A stretch of DNA of 64,000 nt from Dysgonomonas sp. UBA5412 (GCA_002409595.1 DHNQ01000009.1:41232-105231), one strand, 5' to 3'. Shown: positions 1 through 9,176, counted from the first letter of the stretch. Notes: generated by a model not told the origin, from the letters alone. Program-made: numbers and translations.

Positions 1-735
1 TTTGATCCGGTAGCCTCACGTCAGATTCCTTGGGCGTATGTTTTTGGTAATCACGATCAAGAGCAAGGAATGTCTCGTCAGCAATTGATGGACTATGCAA
101 TGACAAAACCAAATTGTCTGGCTCAGCCGGGTGATAAGTCTTTGAAGGGAGTAGGCAATTATATATTGGAAGTCAAATCGCATGATGGTGCTAACAACAA
201 GGCGATTCTTTATTTCTTCGACTCAGGTGCATATACTCCAATTAAAGGTTTAGGACATTATGATTGGCTCGATTTCAACCAAGTGGAATGGTACAGTAAA
301 CAAAGTGCGGCTTATACCAAAGAGAATGGAGGCGAGCCATATCCGGCATTAGCTTTCTTTCATATACCGTTGGTAGAATATGCTCAAATGAAGACTGAGA
401 AATATGATCAGATCATTGGCAGTAAGGATGAAACGGAATGTAACGGCAAATTAAATACCGGTATGTTTGCAGCAATGCGGCAGGCGGGAGACGTTATGGG
501 AACTTTTGTAGGTCACGATCACGACAATGATTATATAGGCAATTTCTACGATATATATTTGGCTTACGGACGCTTTTCGGGAGGAAATACTGAGTACAAC
601 AATCTAGGCAAGAATGGTTGTCGGGTGATAGAACTCAAAGAGGGTAAAAGGCAGTTTTCTACTTATATTCGCTTGCGAGGCGGTGAAAAACTATATCCTG
701 TGGAATATCCTAAAACGTTCTCTAAGAATAAATAA
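1..735 (+). CDS. Calcineurin-like metallophosphoesterase, C-terminal part (5' end outside window)
   Basis: The frame is open from base 1, so the gene begins upstream; 244 residues are visible. Metal-binding motifs of the calcineurin-like fold are present: GNHDQE at visible residues 16-21, FFHIP with His121, and the closing GHDHD motif with His172 and His174. This order is that of the purple acid phosphatase/phosphodiesterase superfamily, which hydrolyses phosphate esters at a two-metal centre. The missing part should carry the first DxH and GD motifs and any signal peptide. The Met at base 70 lies inside the conserved core and is not the start. A hairpin terminator follows the stop. The substrate cannot be inferred. 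Confidence 0.85.
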   Translation, partial: FDPVASRQIPWAYVFGNHDQEQGMSRQQLMDYAMTKPNCLAQPGDKSLKGVGNYILEVKSHDGANNKAILYFFDSGAYTPIKGLGHYDWLDFNQVEWYSKQSAAYTKENGGEPYPALAFFHIPLVEYAQMKTEKYDQIIGSKDETECNGKLNTGMFAAMRQAGDVMGTFVGHDHDNDYIGNFYDIYLAYGRFSGGNTEYNNLGKNGCRVIELKEGKRQFSTYIRLRGGEKLYPVEYPKTFSKNK

Positions 736-765
736 GAACATATAAATTGATATTCGAACAATTAG

Positions 766-798
766 GTGGATGGCATATTTCAGCCATCCACTTTTTTT
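766..798 (+). terminator. Intrinsic terminator after the metallophosphoesterase
   Basis: Nine-base-pair perfect stem (GTGGATGGC with GCCATCCAC), 8-nt loop, then a run of seven T on the plus strand. It lies 30 bases past the stop and overlaps the 3' end of the convergent thioesterase gene. Confidence 0.85.
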
Positions 799-1234
799 AT
801 AGTTCTAAACCCTCATGATCTGAAATTGCTTTACGCCAAACATCAGGTATTGGCATAGACGATTGTGTCGCAGCATTGTAAGTCACGAATACAGTCTTAC
901 ATCTGCTCTTTATTTCTCCATTTTTCACATTCCTTATCTGTTGTAGAAAGACTCCACTTTTATCTCCAAGGCTGATAACTTTAGAGTCTACTACAATATT
1001 TTCTTTATAATATATAGGAGACAGAAAGTCTGTCTCGATACGAGCTACAACAATAAGTCCCTCCGTCCAGCTAACCGGTGTTTTGTCTTTGACTGTATCA
1101 AAGTAAGTAGTTTTCCCTAAGTCGAAGTAGCTGAAATATAGATTGTTGTTTATATGTCCTAATGCGTCGATGTCGCTAAACCGTATTTGAATGGGTAATG
1201 TAGTCTTAAATGTTTCGGATGTAACTTCTTTCAT
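797..1234 (-). CDS. Acyl-CoA thioesterase, 4HBT/YbgC-like hotdog fold
   Basis: 145 residues, the usual size of a single hotdog-fold thioesterase. The N-terminal signature RFSDIDALGHINN (residues 18-30) matches the Asp-x-x-x-x-Gly-His-x-Asn-Asn region of the 4-hydroxybenzoyl-CoA thioesterase/YbgC/FadM family. Known members hydrolyse acyl-CoA thioesters in the cytoplasm; the acyl chain preferred here is not visible. No signal peptide. It is the last gene of a minus-strand group with recF and the DUF721 gene, starting 9 bases past the DUF721 stop, so co-transcription is likely. Confidence 0.85.
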   Translation of the reverse strand: MKEVTSETFKTTLPIQIRFSDIDALGHINNNLYFSYFDLGKTTYFDTVKDKTPVSWTEGLIVVARIETDFLSPIYYKENIVVDSKVISLGDKSGVFLQQIRNVKNGEIKSRCKTVFVTYNAATQSSMPIPDVWRKAISDHEGLEL

Positions 1235-1243
1235 TTCTTTTAT

Positions 1244-1537
1244 TTATCTAAATACAATATCATTAATTACCGGTATTCCTGCATGTTCGTTAAGCTTGCT
1301 TATCAATCGTTCTTTTGCCATCAATAGTTCCGATCGCAAGACAGATGATGATAATGAAACATAGAGAATACCATTTCGTAAGTATATATTAGTAGTGTAA
1401 GATGCAATCATAGAGCCTAGTAGCTTAGACCAACCGGTCACAGCCCTGCTTTCGGCAAGTTTTCTTTTGATAAATTGGTTTTCTTCAAAATATTGCCTCA
1501 ATACCTCTCCTATACTTTCAGTATTCTTTTTTCTCAT
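1244..1537 (-). CDS. DUF721 domain protein (DciA-like)
   Basis: 97 residues with the compact DUF721 pattern: an N-terminal helix (EVLRQYFEENQ), a central W-x-x-x-x-G-x-x-x-A segment (WSKLLGSMIASYT), then L-Y-V-S-L-S-S-S and a C-terminal DIVFR. DUF721 proteins related to DciA bind the replicative helicase in many bacteria; in Bacteroidetes the gene commonly sits beside recF, as here. The start ATG overlaps the recF stop by 4 bases, indicating translational coupling. Assigning a helicase-loading role is inference from family and neighbourhood. Confidence 0.8.
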   Translation of the reverse strand: MRKKNTESIGEVLRQYFEENQFIKRKLAESRAVTGWSKLLGSMIASYTTNIYLRNGILYVSLSSSVLRSELLMAKERLISKLNEHAGIPVINDIVFR

Positions 1538-2640
1538 GATGCAATATTCTTTTGAACAACCTCTCCTTTGCCCACCTCATATAAATGATAATTGCTATTG
1601 GTACGGGATAGAATCTCATCCAGATGCTCTCTGTTGGTATCGGTTACGAATATCTGTCCGAAATCTTTATCCAATACCAATTTTATGATTTGTTCCACTC
1701 TCGACGAATCCAATTTATCGAATATGTCGTCTAACAATAGGATAGGGGTGGTTTCAGTTGCTTTGTGCAAGAAATCGAATTGAGCAAGCTTTAATGCCAC
1801 CACGTAAGTCTTATTTTGCCCCTGCGACCCAACACGCTTAATGGAATAACCATCCATCTGCATATCCAAGTCGTCTTTGTGGATACCTGTTGTCGTATAG
1901 CCTATAATCTTATCACGTTGCCTTTTCTGCTTTAGCAAATCTGCAAAATTATCAGTGTCGAAATGCGACTCATATTTAAGCTGTACTTTTTCATTCGAAG
2001 AACAGATGAAATCATAAAATCGCTGAAAGGTAGGAATAAATTTATCTACAAAATCTTTCCTCTTATTATATATTATCTGACCCTCACCCACAAGTTGTTC
2101 ATCCCATAAGTCGAGTAATGTATCGTCAATAACTCCGTCAGTTTTTAGAAGAGCATTTCTCTGTTGTAACGCCTTGTTATAGCGAATAAGCGAGTACAGA
2201 TATTCTTTATCAAACTGAGAAAGGAATTGATCTATAAATTTTCGACGTTCGTCGCTGCCTCCTATTATAAGTTCTGTATCCGAAGGGGATACCATAACCA
2301 AAGGAAGTAGTCCGATATGGTCAGAAAAGCGTTCGTATTCTTTTTTATTTCGCTTGAATTGCTTTTTTTGACGCCGTCTCAGGCTACAAAAAAACTCCTC
2401 TTGTTTGCCTTCTATCTCATACCATCCTTGTATGACGACAAAGTCTGCATCATGCCTGATGTTTTGAGAATCGATAGGGTTGTTGTGACTTTTGCAAAAC
2501 GACAGATAATATATCGCATCCAGCAGATTGGTTTTTCCCATACCATTACTTCCCAAAAAGCAATTAATCTTAGGCGATAAAGTCAGATCGGCTTGCTCTA
2601 TGTTTTTATAATTGAGTATGGATAAACGTTCAAGAATCAT
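1534..2640 (-). CDS. recF: DNA replication and repair protein RecF
   Basis: 368 residues, normal RecF length. Walker A GSNGMGKT at residues 30-37, an ABC-type signature region SQGQNKT followed by ALKLAQ, and Walker B LLLDDIFDKLD near residue 310 identify the SMC-like ATPase RecF. It binds gapped DNA and, with RecO and RecR, loads RecA. The first residues MILERLSILNYKNI match the usual RecF N-terminus, which fixes the start. It heads a three-gene minus-strand operon. A 52-bp element shared with another gene lies about 95 bases upstream (see findings). Confidence 0.96.
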   Translation of the reverse strand: MILERLSILNYKNIEQADLTLSPKINCFLGSNGMGKTNLLDAIYYLSFCKSHNNPIDSQNIRHDADFVVIQGWYEIEGKQEEFFCSLRRRQKKQFKRNKKEYERFSDHIGLLPLVMVSPSDTELIIGGSDERRKFIDQFLSQFDKEYLYSLIRYNKALQQRNALLKTDGVIDDTLLDLWDEQLVGEGQIIYNKRKDFVDKFIPTFQRFYDFICSSNEKVQLKYESHFDTDNFADLLKQKRQRDKIIGYTTTGIHKDDLDMQMDGYSIKRVGSQGQNKTYVVALKLAQFDFLHKATETTPILLLDDIFDKLDSSRVEQIIKLVLDKDFGQIFVTDTNREHLDEILSRTNSNYHLYEVGKGEVVQKNIAS

Positions 2641-2661
2641 CTGCTAAAAATGTTAGTTTTA

Positions 2662-2669
2662 CAAAAATA
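2662..2669 (-). promoter_or_regulatory. Possible -7 box of recF
   Basis: On the minus strand the sequence reads TATTTTTG, an exact match to the Bacteroidetes -7 consensus TAnnTTTG, 21 bases before the recF ATG. No TTTG -33 box is seen at the right distance, so this is tentative. The conserved element at 2735-2786 is the competing promoter candidate. Confidence 0.35.
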
Positions 2670-2734
2670 CGATTTTTTTATTAGTAATAAATTAAAAGGA
2701 TTCGACTCTTTTGAAACTAGTCTTTTACTTTGGT

Positions 2735-2786
2735 TTTTAACTAAAAGGTGACAAAGTTGTACACTTTTTACCCCATTTTCAATATT
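2735..2786 (-). repeat. 52-bp conserved upstream element, copy A (recF)
   Basis: This stretch matches bases 49468-49519 in reverse orientation at 45 of 52 positions by hand alignment. Read toward the downstream gene, both copies contain TGTACAACTTTGT, then ACCTTTTAGTTAAAA after one variable base. Both copies lie 54-95 bases upstream of a start codon, in the same orientation relative to the gene. The ACAACTTTGT part is itself palindromic and resembles a -7 box with one mismatch. A shared promoter or operator is the simplest reading. Confidence 0.7.
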
Positions 2787-2887
2787 GTGCCTTTTCTTTT
2801 AGGCAAAAGTCTTATATCCCTTTATCCTGTATAGATAAAGGTAAAACAATAATTTTCAAAAAATGAATTGTAGATGTAACGTAATAT

Positions 2888-3499
2888 TTATAGTACTGCG
2901 AATGTGTATCCCTGCTCTTTAAGCCATTCTATACTGCGGGGTAGAGCATATTTCATATTTCGTTCAGCTTTAAGAGAATCGTGAAATACAATGATAGACC
3001 CGTCGCGTGCATATCGTTTTACATTTTGGAACACTTTTTCCGGAGTCTGGCATTTACTATAATCGCGCGTAACCACGTCCCACATTATTATTTTGTAAAA
3101 TCGTCTCAACGTAAAAAATTGTGGGATTCTCATGTGTCCGTGCGGAGGTCTGAATAGCTTAGAATCTATATATTCCGATCCAAGTTTTGTATTTTCTAAG
3201 TATCTTTTTGTAAAAGTCCTTATCCCTTGCAGATGGTTGAAAGTATGATTACCTACGCGATGCCCTCTTTCGAGTACCATTTTGTAGATGTCGGGATGCT
3301 TTCTGACATTGTCTCCCACGCAAAAGAAAGTTGCTTTAATATTATGTTGGTCCAAAAGATCTAAAACCCAAGGGGTTATTTCTGGAATAGGGCCGTCGTC
3401 GAATGTCAAATAAACTGTTTTCTGACCCTCTATCTTCTTTCTCCATGTCGCTCCGGGGAAGAAAAGACGATACAACAATGGTGGTTGTTCTATAAACAT
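2888..3499 (-). CDS. Polysaccharide deacetylase, NodB homology domain (CE4)
   Basis: 203 residues. All CE4 motifs are visible: TFDDGP with Asp34-Asp35 (catalytic base and metal ligand), NHTFNH with metal ligands His85 and His89, FRPPHG at 116-121, WDVVTRD around 140-146, and a late IVFHDS with the general-acid His. Family members remove N- or O-acetyl groups from peptidoglycan, chitin oligomers or xylan. There is no clear signal peptide, so a periplasmic site is not shown by sequence. It lies 62 bases downstream of the GT117 gene on the same strand, separated by a strong inverted repeat. Confidence 0.88.
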   Translation of the reverse strand: MFIEQPPLLYRLFFPGATWRKKIEGQKTVYLTFDDGPIPEITPWVLDLLDQHNIKATFFCVGDNVRKHPDIYKMVLERGHRVGNHTFNHLQGIRTFTKRYLENTKLGSEYIDSKLFRPPHGHMRIPQFFTLRRFYKIIMWDVVTRDYSKCQTPEKVFQNVKRYARDGSIIVFHDSLKAERNMKYALPRSIEWLKEQGYTFAVL

Positions 3500-3510
3500 G
3501 ATAAACCGAT

Positions 3511-3555
3511 ATAAATAGCAGGATTTTGAATTTGAATCGAAATCCTGCTATTTAT
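3511..3555 (-). terminator. Hairpin with 16-bp arms between the GT117 gene and the deacetylase gene
   Basis: Perfect 16-bp inverted repeat (3511-3526 with 3540-3555, ATAAATAGCAGGATTT and its complement) around a 13-nt loop. It sits 7 bases past the GT117 stop. The T-rich end is inside the stem and no long T-run follows on the minus strand, so it may be a weak terminator or an mRNA stability element rather than a full stop. Confidence 0.6.
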
Positions 3556-3561
3556 CTGATT

Positions 3562-6500
3562 TTATTTTTGATAATATTTTTGTAATAATTCTGGTTTGAA
3601 TTTTTGCATCAAACCTCCTATTTGTTCAGCCTTCTCTTGAGCTGCTTTTTGTTCAGTTGAATCTTCTGCCATATAAACACCTCTCATTGCCAAACGCATC
3701 AAGAAATCTAAAGGATGGCTTCTGTCGCTAAACGAAACTCGATTGTTTAAAAAGAGTAGACTATAATTCATCACCTTTTCTAACAATTGATTATACTTAG
3801 CATGATCAAAACGCTGATATGTATCCAATATCTGCATCTCTATATTTAATTGTTCTCTGATATCGACTGCACAACTTGTCATTTGGCTAGGATTCATACT
3901 TGCATACCATTGCAGACTACCTTCAGTTCTATATAGGATTTCATCCAAAACCTTCTGCGCTTTTTCCGGTTGTCCTAATAGGTAGTAAGAGTCGGCAAAT
4001 GAAATAGATTCTCCTCCACGAGGAACAGTACTTCCCGGTATCACTTCTATACATTTATCCAATGCTTGCAGAGCTTTGTCGTTCTTATCTTGTTCGATAA
4101 GAGCGGTAATAAGCCGTTCAAACATCAAACGGAATGTGCGACACATACGTATGTTGTTTTCATCCAGATATACATTTGGATTTTCTATGCCTCCCCATAC
4201 ATATTTATTTACCATATTGTCGAACATGATATCTGTATTCACACCTGTGCTATCAAGTTGCCCCGGAGTTATACGATAAGTAATTCCTTCCAACATAGAT
4301 TGGTCAGTCAATTTCAACGGAGGTTCACCGATCGTTACACAATAATATATAGGGCGTTTCCAATCATCCTTGTTGATATTGTAAAGCATATCCATTACCA
4401 TCATTTCCTGACGATAAAGCCCTCCTTTATTATCTCCCAGATTAAATACAAATTCATTCTTCGGAGTCGTACCCAATGTCTTCCAATCTACCTTGTCAGT
4501 ATTTACAGACATCTTCAAATTGCTTGAAGGTATTATAACTCCATTGTCGATATATGGATTCTTAGGAGCGTAATTATCTTTTGTTTTCAGTATATCCAAT
4601 ACTTCCGCTACTTCCATCGTATCCTTAAATGCGTTTACATCATAATAGTCGGAATAGTTGATACGTCCCATCCAATTTGATTCTGCATTATTTTTTAGGT
4701 CACGATTCAGTAGACGTTCCAAATCTCCTTTCGAGAATACATAAGCAGATTGTCCCTTGTCGCCATGATAACGATCTTCTTCCCATTCAATAGGCAGTGC
4801 AGGTGAATCGTATGCCTGACGGCGCATTTGGTCTACATACCAGTCAGTCTGAAGGTAGCTCAGGTTACATACACGTACATCTGTGCGGAAACCTTCTACC
4901 TCTTGTATATACCATAACGGGAAAGTATCATTATCGCCCATCGAGAATAATATACTGTTAGGCTCACACCCAATCAGGTAATTCTTAGCAAAGTCTCGCA
5001 TAGTATATCTATCCGAACGGTCATGGTCGTCCCAGTTTTGGCTTGCCATTTGTATAGGGACAAACAATGTTACCACTGTGGCAATAGCCGCAGCTGGCGT
5101 TTCCGGTAATTTTTTTCGGAGGAGATTCCATATAAATGCCACACCAAAACCTATCCATATACAGAAGGCATAGAAAGAGCCTGCATAGGCATAGTCTCGT
5201 TCACGCGGTTCAAACGGTTGCTGATTCAGGTATATGATAATAGCAATACCCGTCATAAAGAATAACATGAAAGTGATGAGAAACTGCTGTTCTCCTTTCT
5301 TTCCTCTTGTTAGTTGGAATGCAATACCCAAAATTCCGAGAATAAGAGGTAGCATATAATATTTGTTATGTCCTTTGTTGTTTGCAATGTCAGGAGGCAG
5401 ATTGCCTTGAGGTCCACGACCCAGTAGTTCGTCAACAAAGCTTATCCCTGTTATCCAGTTTCCGTTTGTCATACCTCCGGTAGCTTGTATATCGTTCTGA
5501 CGACCGGAGAAATTCCACATGAAATATCGGAAATACATGAAGTCTAACTGGTAGTCGAAAAAGAATCGTAGATTTTCGAACATTGTTGGTGGAACAGATG
5601 TATCCTTTATTCCTCCCCATATCTGATAACCCATCAAATGTCTTTGTTCCGATGACGAATACATTCTCGGAAATAGCATTGTATTCGTATATCCATAAGT
5701 CGGGATAGTACCGGTTACCACATACTCATCTTTTTGATCAGGAGATTTTTTTACTACCTTATCATACATTTTCTTTTCGCTAGCCGGAGCCTCAAGACGT
5801 CCTGTAGAAGGATCTCTTTTTTCGGAAGAAGCGTATGTTTTGCCATAGAATAACGGTCTGTCTCCATATTGCTCACGATTGAGGTAGCTAGCCAATGTAA
5901 ATACATTTTCAGGCGAGTTCTGATCCATAGGCGTATTAGCAATGGAACGTATTGGTATCAATGCAAATGAAGAATAACCGATTAGTATCACCATCAGGCA
6001 GAGCACGGTTGTATTCAAAAATCTGAAATTGATCTTTTTGTAAAGAAATAAGAATGCAAAAAGTCCAATTAATAATACTAACCATAGAAGAACACTGTCT
6101 CCAATAAATGTAACTCCACTTAGAATAAGAGATATAGCAAATGCTATTTTAGCACGGGTCATATTTCCTTTTTTAGACAAGGTTTCGTACAGTGCCCAAA
6201 TGATAGAAATAATCATTAAGAGGATATATGTAAGTGCTCCTGAATTGTATGACAATCCGAATCCGTTGACAAAAGTCATTTCGAACCATGCTCCTACCTT
6301 TGTGAATCCGGGTATAATACCGTACATCAGTACTACGATGAGGAATAGTGATCCTGCCAGAGCCAATAATGTACCTTTGACGTTTATCGTTTTTGCCTTC
6401 TTGAAGTAATATACTAATACGATTGCGGGAATACATAATAGATTCAGTAAGTGAACACCTATTGATAATCCCATTGCGTATGCTATGATGACAAGCCATT

Positions 6501-7026
6501 TGTCAGAACCTTGTTGGTCTGCTCTGTTCTCCCATTTGAGTATCAGCCAGAATACGAGAGCGGTAAACATAGATGAATATGCGTACACTTCTCCCTCCAC
6601 AGCCGAAAACCAAAATGTGTCTGTAAATGTATATGTTAATGCTCCTACCAAACCGCTACCGATGATTGCGATAAGCTGTCCCAAAGTCATTTCTTTCTCT
6701 TTGTCAGTATAGAGTAACTTTTTAGCCAGATGAGTTATTGTCCAGAAGAGAAATAATATTGTTGCTGCACTCAGTAAGGCAGACATACTGTTGATCATCA
6801 CTGCTACTTGAGACGGGTCAGATGCAAATAACGAGAAAAACTTTCCGGTCAGCATAAAGAATGGTGCGCCCGGCGGGTGTCCTACTTCCAGTTTGTAAGC
6901 TGATGTAATAAACTCACCGCAATCCCAAAAGCTGGCTGTAGGTTCGATAGTCATTAGATAAACGACAGCAGCTATGGCAAAGCTAAGCCAGCCAAAGATG
7001 TTGTTAATCAGGTTATATCTCTTCAT
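3562..7026 (-). CDS. GT117-family (DUF2723) multi-pass membrane glycosyltransferase
   Basis: 1154 residues. The N-terminal half is a polytopic membrane domain with the DUF2723 hallmark SFWDCGEFITSAYKLEVG then HPPGAPFF near residues 32-56, including the acidic pair expected of GT-C-type enzymes using lipid-linked sugar donors. The family (GT117, related to animal TMEM260 O-mannosyltransferase) is widespread in Bacteroidetes. The C-terminal half is soluble: it contains an IRSIAN loop, a long aromatic periplasmic-like domain and TPR-like helices after about residue 980. The start MKRYNLINNIFGWLSFA leads straight into the first membrane helix. A role in protein or surface glycan O-glycosylation is inferred from the family. 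Confidence 0.85.
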   Translation of the reverse strand: MKRYNLINNIFGWLSFAIAAVVYLMTIEPTASFWDCGEFITSAYKLEVGHPPGAPFFMLTGKFFSLFASDPSQVAVMINSMSALLSAATILFLFWTITHLAKKLLYTDKEKEMTLGQLIAIIGSGLVGALTYTFTDTFWFSAVEGEVYAYSSMFTALVFWLILKWENRADQQGSDKWLVIIAYAMGLSIGVHLLNLLCIPAIVLVYYFKKAKTINVKGTLLALAGSLFLIVVLMYGIIPGFTKVGAWFEMTFVNGFGLSYNSGALTYILLMIISIIWALYETLSKKGNMTRAKIAFAISLILSGVTFIGDSVLLWLVLLIGLFAFLFLYKKINFRFLNTTVLCLMVILIGYSSFALIPIRSIANTPMDQNSPENVFTLASYLNREQYGDRPLFYGKTYASSEKRDPSTGRLEAPASEKKMYDKVVKKSPDQKDEYVVTGTIPTYGYTNTMLFPRMYSSSEQRHLMGYQIWGGIKDTSVPPTMFENLRFFFDYQLDFMYFRYFMWNFSGRQNDIQATGGMTNGNWITGISFVDELLGRGPQGNLPPDIANNKGHNKYYMLPLILGILGIAFQLTRGKKGEQQFLITFMLFFMTGIAIIIYLNQQPFEPRERDYAYAGSFYAFCIWIGFGVAFIWNLLRKKLPETPAAAIATVVTLFVPIQMASQNWDDHDRSDRYTMRDFAKNYLIGCEPNSILFSMGDNDTFPLWYIQEVEGFRTDVRVCNLSYLQTDWYVDQMRRQAYDSPALPIEWEEDRYHGDKGQSAYVFSKGDLERLLNRDLKNNAESNWMGRINYSDYYDVNAFKDTMEVAEVLDILKTKDNYAPKNPYIDNGVIIPSSNLKMSVNTDKVDWKTLGTTPKNEFVFNLGDNKGGLYRQEMMVMDMLYNINKDDWKRPIYYCVTIGEPPLKLTDQSMLEGITYRITPGQLDSTGVNTDIMFDNMVNKYVWGGIENPNVYLDENNIRMCRTFRLMFERLITALIEQDKNDKALQALDKCIEVIPGSTVPRGGESISFADSYYLLGQPEKAQKVLDEILYRTEGSLQWYASMNPSQMTSCAVDIREQLNIEMQILDTYQRFDHAKYNQLLEKVMNYSLLFLNNRVSFSDRSHPLDFLMRLAMRGVYMAEDSTEQKAAQEKAEQIGGLMQKFKPELLQKYYQK

Positions 7027-7087
7027 AATGAAACTGGTGTGCGATCAGATCGCTTATTTAAATGATTGTTTTTTATACATTTGGGTG

Positions 7088-7095
7088 CAAAGATA
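7088..7095 (-). promoter_or_regulatory. -7 box of the GT117 gene
   Basis: Minus strand reads TATCTTTG, an exact TAnnTTTG match, 61 bases before the ATG. No good -33 box is visible. Confidence 0.5.
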
Positions 7096-7232
7096 GTTAA
7101 AACGGTTAAAGATTTGTTTCCACTTGCTTTGTTTTTATTATATAAATTAAAAAACTTCTTAAAAAGGTGAAGTCTTAAGGTTGTAATTTATGATATATGT
7201 TATATCCGTCGAGAATCGAATTGATTTAGTTG

Positions 7233-7240
7233 TATATTTG
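7233..7240 (+). promoter_or_regulatory. -7 box of the DUF4139 gene
   Basis: TATATTTG, an exact TAnnTTTG match, 32 bases before the ATG at 7272. A -33 TTTG at the usual 19-21 base spacing is not seen. Confidence 0.5.
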
Positions 7241-7271
7241 AAGAAAATCAATTCATAAATCAGAAACACAA

Positions 7272-9098
7272 ATGAAAACAAAACAACTTTTGATTACAGC
7301 GGCATTTGTTTCCGCAACCTCTTTGTCTGCAAAGAAAATAGAGAAATCTAAGATAAAAGAGGCTACTGTATTTTTTCAAGGTGCAGTACTAACTCACACC
7401 GCATCCAGCATCTTGGATAGAGGCGAGAATGAAATTTATATAGAAGGGCTCAGTCCTAATATAGACAAAAATAGTCTGAAAATAACTACTACAAATGGTG
7501 TGATTGTTTCTGCATCCGAATTTTCTGTCGATTTTTTATCAGAAAGTCAAGCCGCCAATCAGATCACAAAAAAACTAAATGATTCTATTTCTATTTATGA
7601 AAAGAAGTTGGAACAGATAAAGGCTCAGAATATTGTATCTGTTAATCTGTTGTCTTTGTTGCAAAAAGGAACAGAAAAGAATGTGTCAGGATCAGACAAA
7701 GGACTTGATATAGAAGAGTTGAAAAAAACAATGGACTATTATAAAAACAAGTCGATAGAACTACAAAAAGAACAGGCTGTAAATGCTGAACAAATCAAGA
7801 AATACGAAAAGTATCTGATCGATTTGAAAAAACAGTTGAACCAAGAGACGTTGAAGAATGCAAAATCGTCGGGAGTATTAAGGCTTTCACTCTCATCTCC
7901 TCTTGCCTCAAATTGCAATCTGTTGATTTCGTATTATACGCCCGCAGCAAACTGGGTTCCGTATTATGACATTAATATAGAATCGACGGACAAGCCTATT
8001 AAGATAATAGCAAAATCTAAAGTGCGTCAGACTACCGGGTTGGACTGGAATAACGTTAAGTTGACCTTGTCTTCGGCAATGCCAAGTAATGGGAGGGTTG
8101 CCCCTTTGTTTAGTACATGGTTTCTCGAATCCAATAAGCCTATGTCTTACAATCGAGGGAGTTCTGCTTCCTCAAGTATGAGAGCTGCTCAGAATTCGTT
8201 TTCCTATGAGTTTGATGCAGCTGCTGGTAAAAAACAGATGTTAAGTTCTTCGACATTAAAGGAGGTTAAAGATGGGGATGGCTCTCAGTCAATGATGTAT
8301 GTGGTGGACGGAGTTCCGGTTGATGCCGATTATGTAGCATCTATTGACCCTGATAAGATAAAGGATACTCAGATTATTACCGATCCCTCGGCTGCTGCTG
8401 TCTATGGGATAAAAGCCGATGGTGGAGTGATGGTTATATCTTTGAAAAGTAGTATGGACGACTATGTCACCACAAAAGATAATGATCTGGAAGTGGCTTA
8501 CGATATAGATATGCCTTACAGTATACCCGGTAATGGCAAAGAACAAAGTATAGATTTGCAAACCAAAGAGACTACGGCTGACTATAAATACTATTGTGCG
8601 CCAAAGCTTGACAGTGAAACTTATCTGCTTGCCGAAATATCGGATTGGGAAAGGTTAGGTCTGCTTACAGGGAAAGCAAATATTACTTATGACGGTACTT
8701 ATGTAGGCGAAACGCAGATAGATGCCCGTTCTACACAAAAGAAACTGGCTTTGACCTTGGGTACAGATAAAAGAGTGAGCATAAAGCGTGAAAAACTAAA
8801 CGATTATAGTAGTACACGATTCTTAGGTTCAGATACCAAACAAGTGTTTACTTATAAGTTGACAGTGCGAAACAACCAAAGTAAATCAATTAAACTGGTA
8901 TTGAAAGACCAATATCCGAGATCGACACAGAAGAATATAGAGGTTGAGTTGCTGACAAAAGAAACTACTCCTTGGACAGCCAATATCGAGAGTCTGGGTG
9001 TCATTACTTGGGAAGAAGAACTGAAAGCCGGAGAAGTGAAAGAATATAAGATCAGTTACAGTGTTAAATACCCGAAAGATGCGAATCTGAATTTGTAA
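7272..9098 (+). CDS. DUF4139 (MuiA-like) exported protein with inserted TonB-plug-like segment
   Basis: 608 residues. A short hydrophobic N-terminus (LLITAAFVSATSLSA) looks like a signal peptide. Residues about 25-125 form the DUF4140 N-terminal region, about 95-200 are coiled-coil, and the C-terminal half is the DUF4139 beta-rich domain with the familiar SYYTPAANWVPYYD and VKLTLSSAMPS stretches. The family is called mucoidy inhibitor A; its biochemical role is unknown. Residues 342-394 are odd: VVDGVPVD, an Asp-Pro-Asp-Lys-Ile run, then DPSAAAVYGIKADGGVMVIS, which follows the plug-domain pattern of SusC/TonB receptors. No barrel follows, so this is an insertion of a plug-like module, not a receptor. 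Monocistronic, closed by a convergent terminator. Confidence 0.82.
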   Translation: MKTKQLLITAAFVSATSLSAKKIEKSKIKEATVFFQGAVLTHTASSILDRGENEIYIEGLSPNIDKNSLKITTTNGVIVSASEFSVDFLSESQAANQITKKLNDSISIYEKKLEQIKAQNIVSVNLLSLLQKGTEKNVSGSDKGLDIEELKKTMDYYKNKSIELQKEQAVNAEQIKKYEKYLIDLKKQLNQETLKNAKSSGVLRLSLSSPLASNCNLLISYYTPAANWVPYYDINIESTDKPIKIIAKSKVRQTTGLDWNNVKLTLSSAMPSNGRVAPLFSTWFLESNKPMSYNRGSSASSSMRAAQNSFSYEFDAAAGKKQMLSSSTLKEVKDGDGSQSMMYVVDGVPVDADYVASIDPDKIKDTQIITDPSAAAVYGIKADGGVMVISLKSSMDDYVTTKDNDLEVAYDIDMPYSIPGNGKEQSIDLQTKETTADYKYYCAPKLDSETYLLAEISDWERLGLLTGKANITYDGTYVGETQIDARSTQKKLALTLGTDKRVSIKREKLNDYSSTRFLGSDTKQVFTYKLTVRNNQSKSIKLVLKDQYPRSTQKNIEVELLTKETTPWTANIESLGVITWEEELKAGEVKEYKISYSVKYPKDANLNL

Positions 9099-9118
9099 AC
9101 ATAATCCTGATATATAGC

Positions 9119-9160
9119 AAAAATCCCATCTGTCAACACAAAAGGACAGATGGGATTTTT
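9119..9160. terminator. Bidirectional terminator between convergent genes
   Basis: Perfect 16-bp stem (9119-9134 with 9145-9160; core ATCCCATCTGTC) around a 10-nt loop, bounded by A5 and T5. It serves the DUF4139 gene on the plus strand and the ABC permease on the minus strand. Confidence 0.88.
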
Positions 9161-9176
9161 ATTATTTATATATTTT

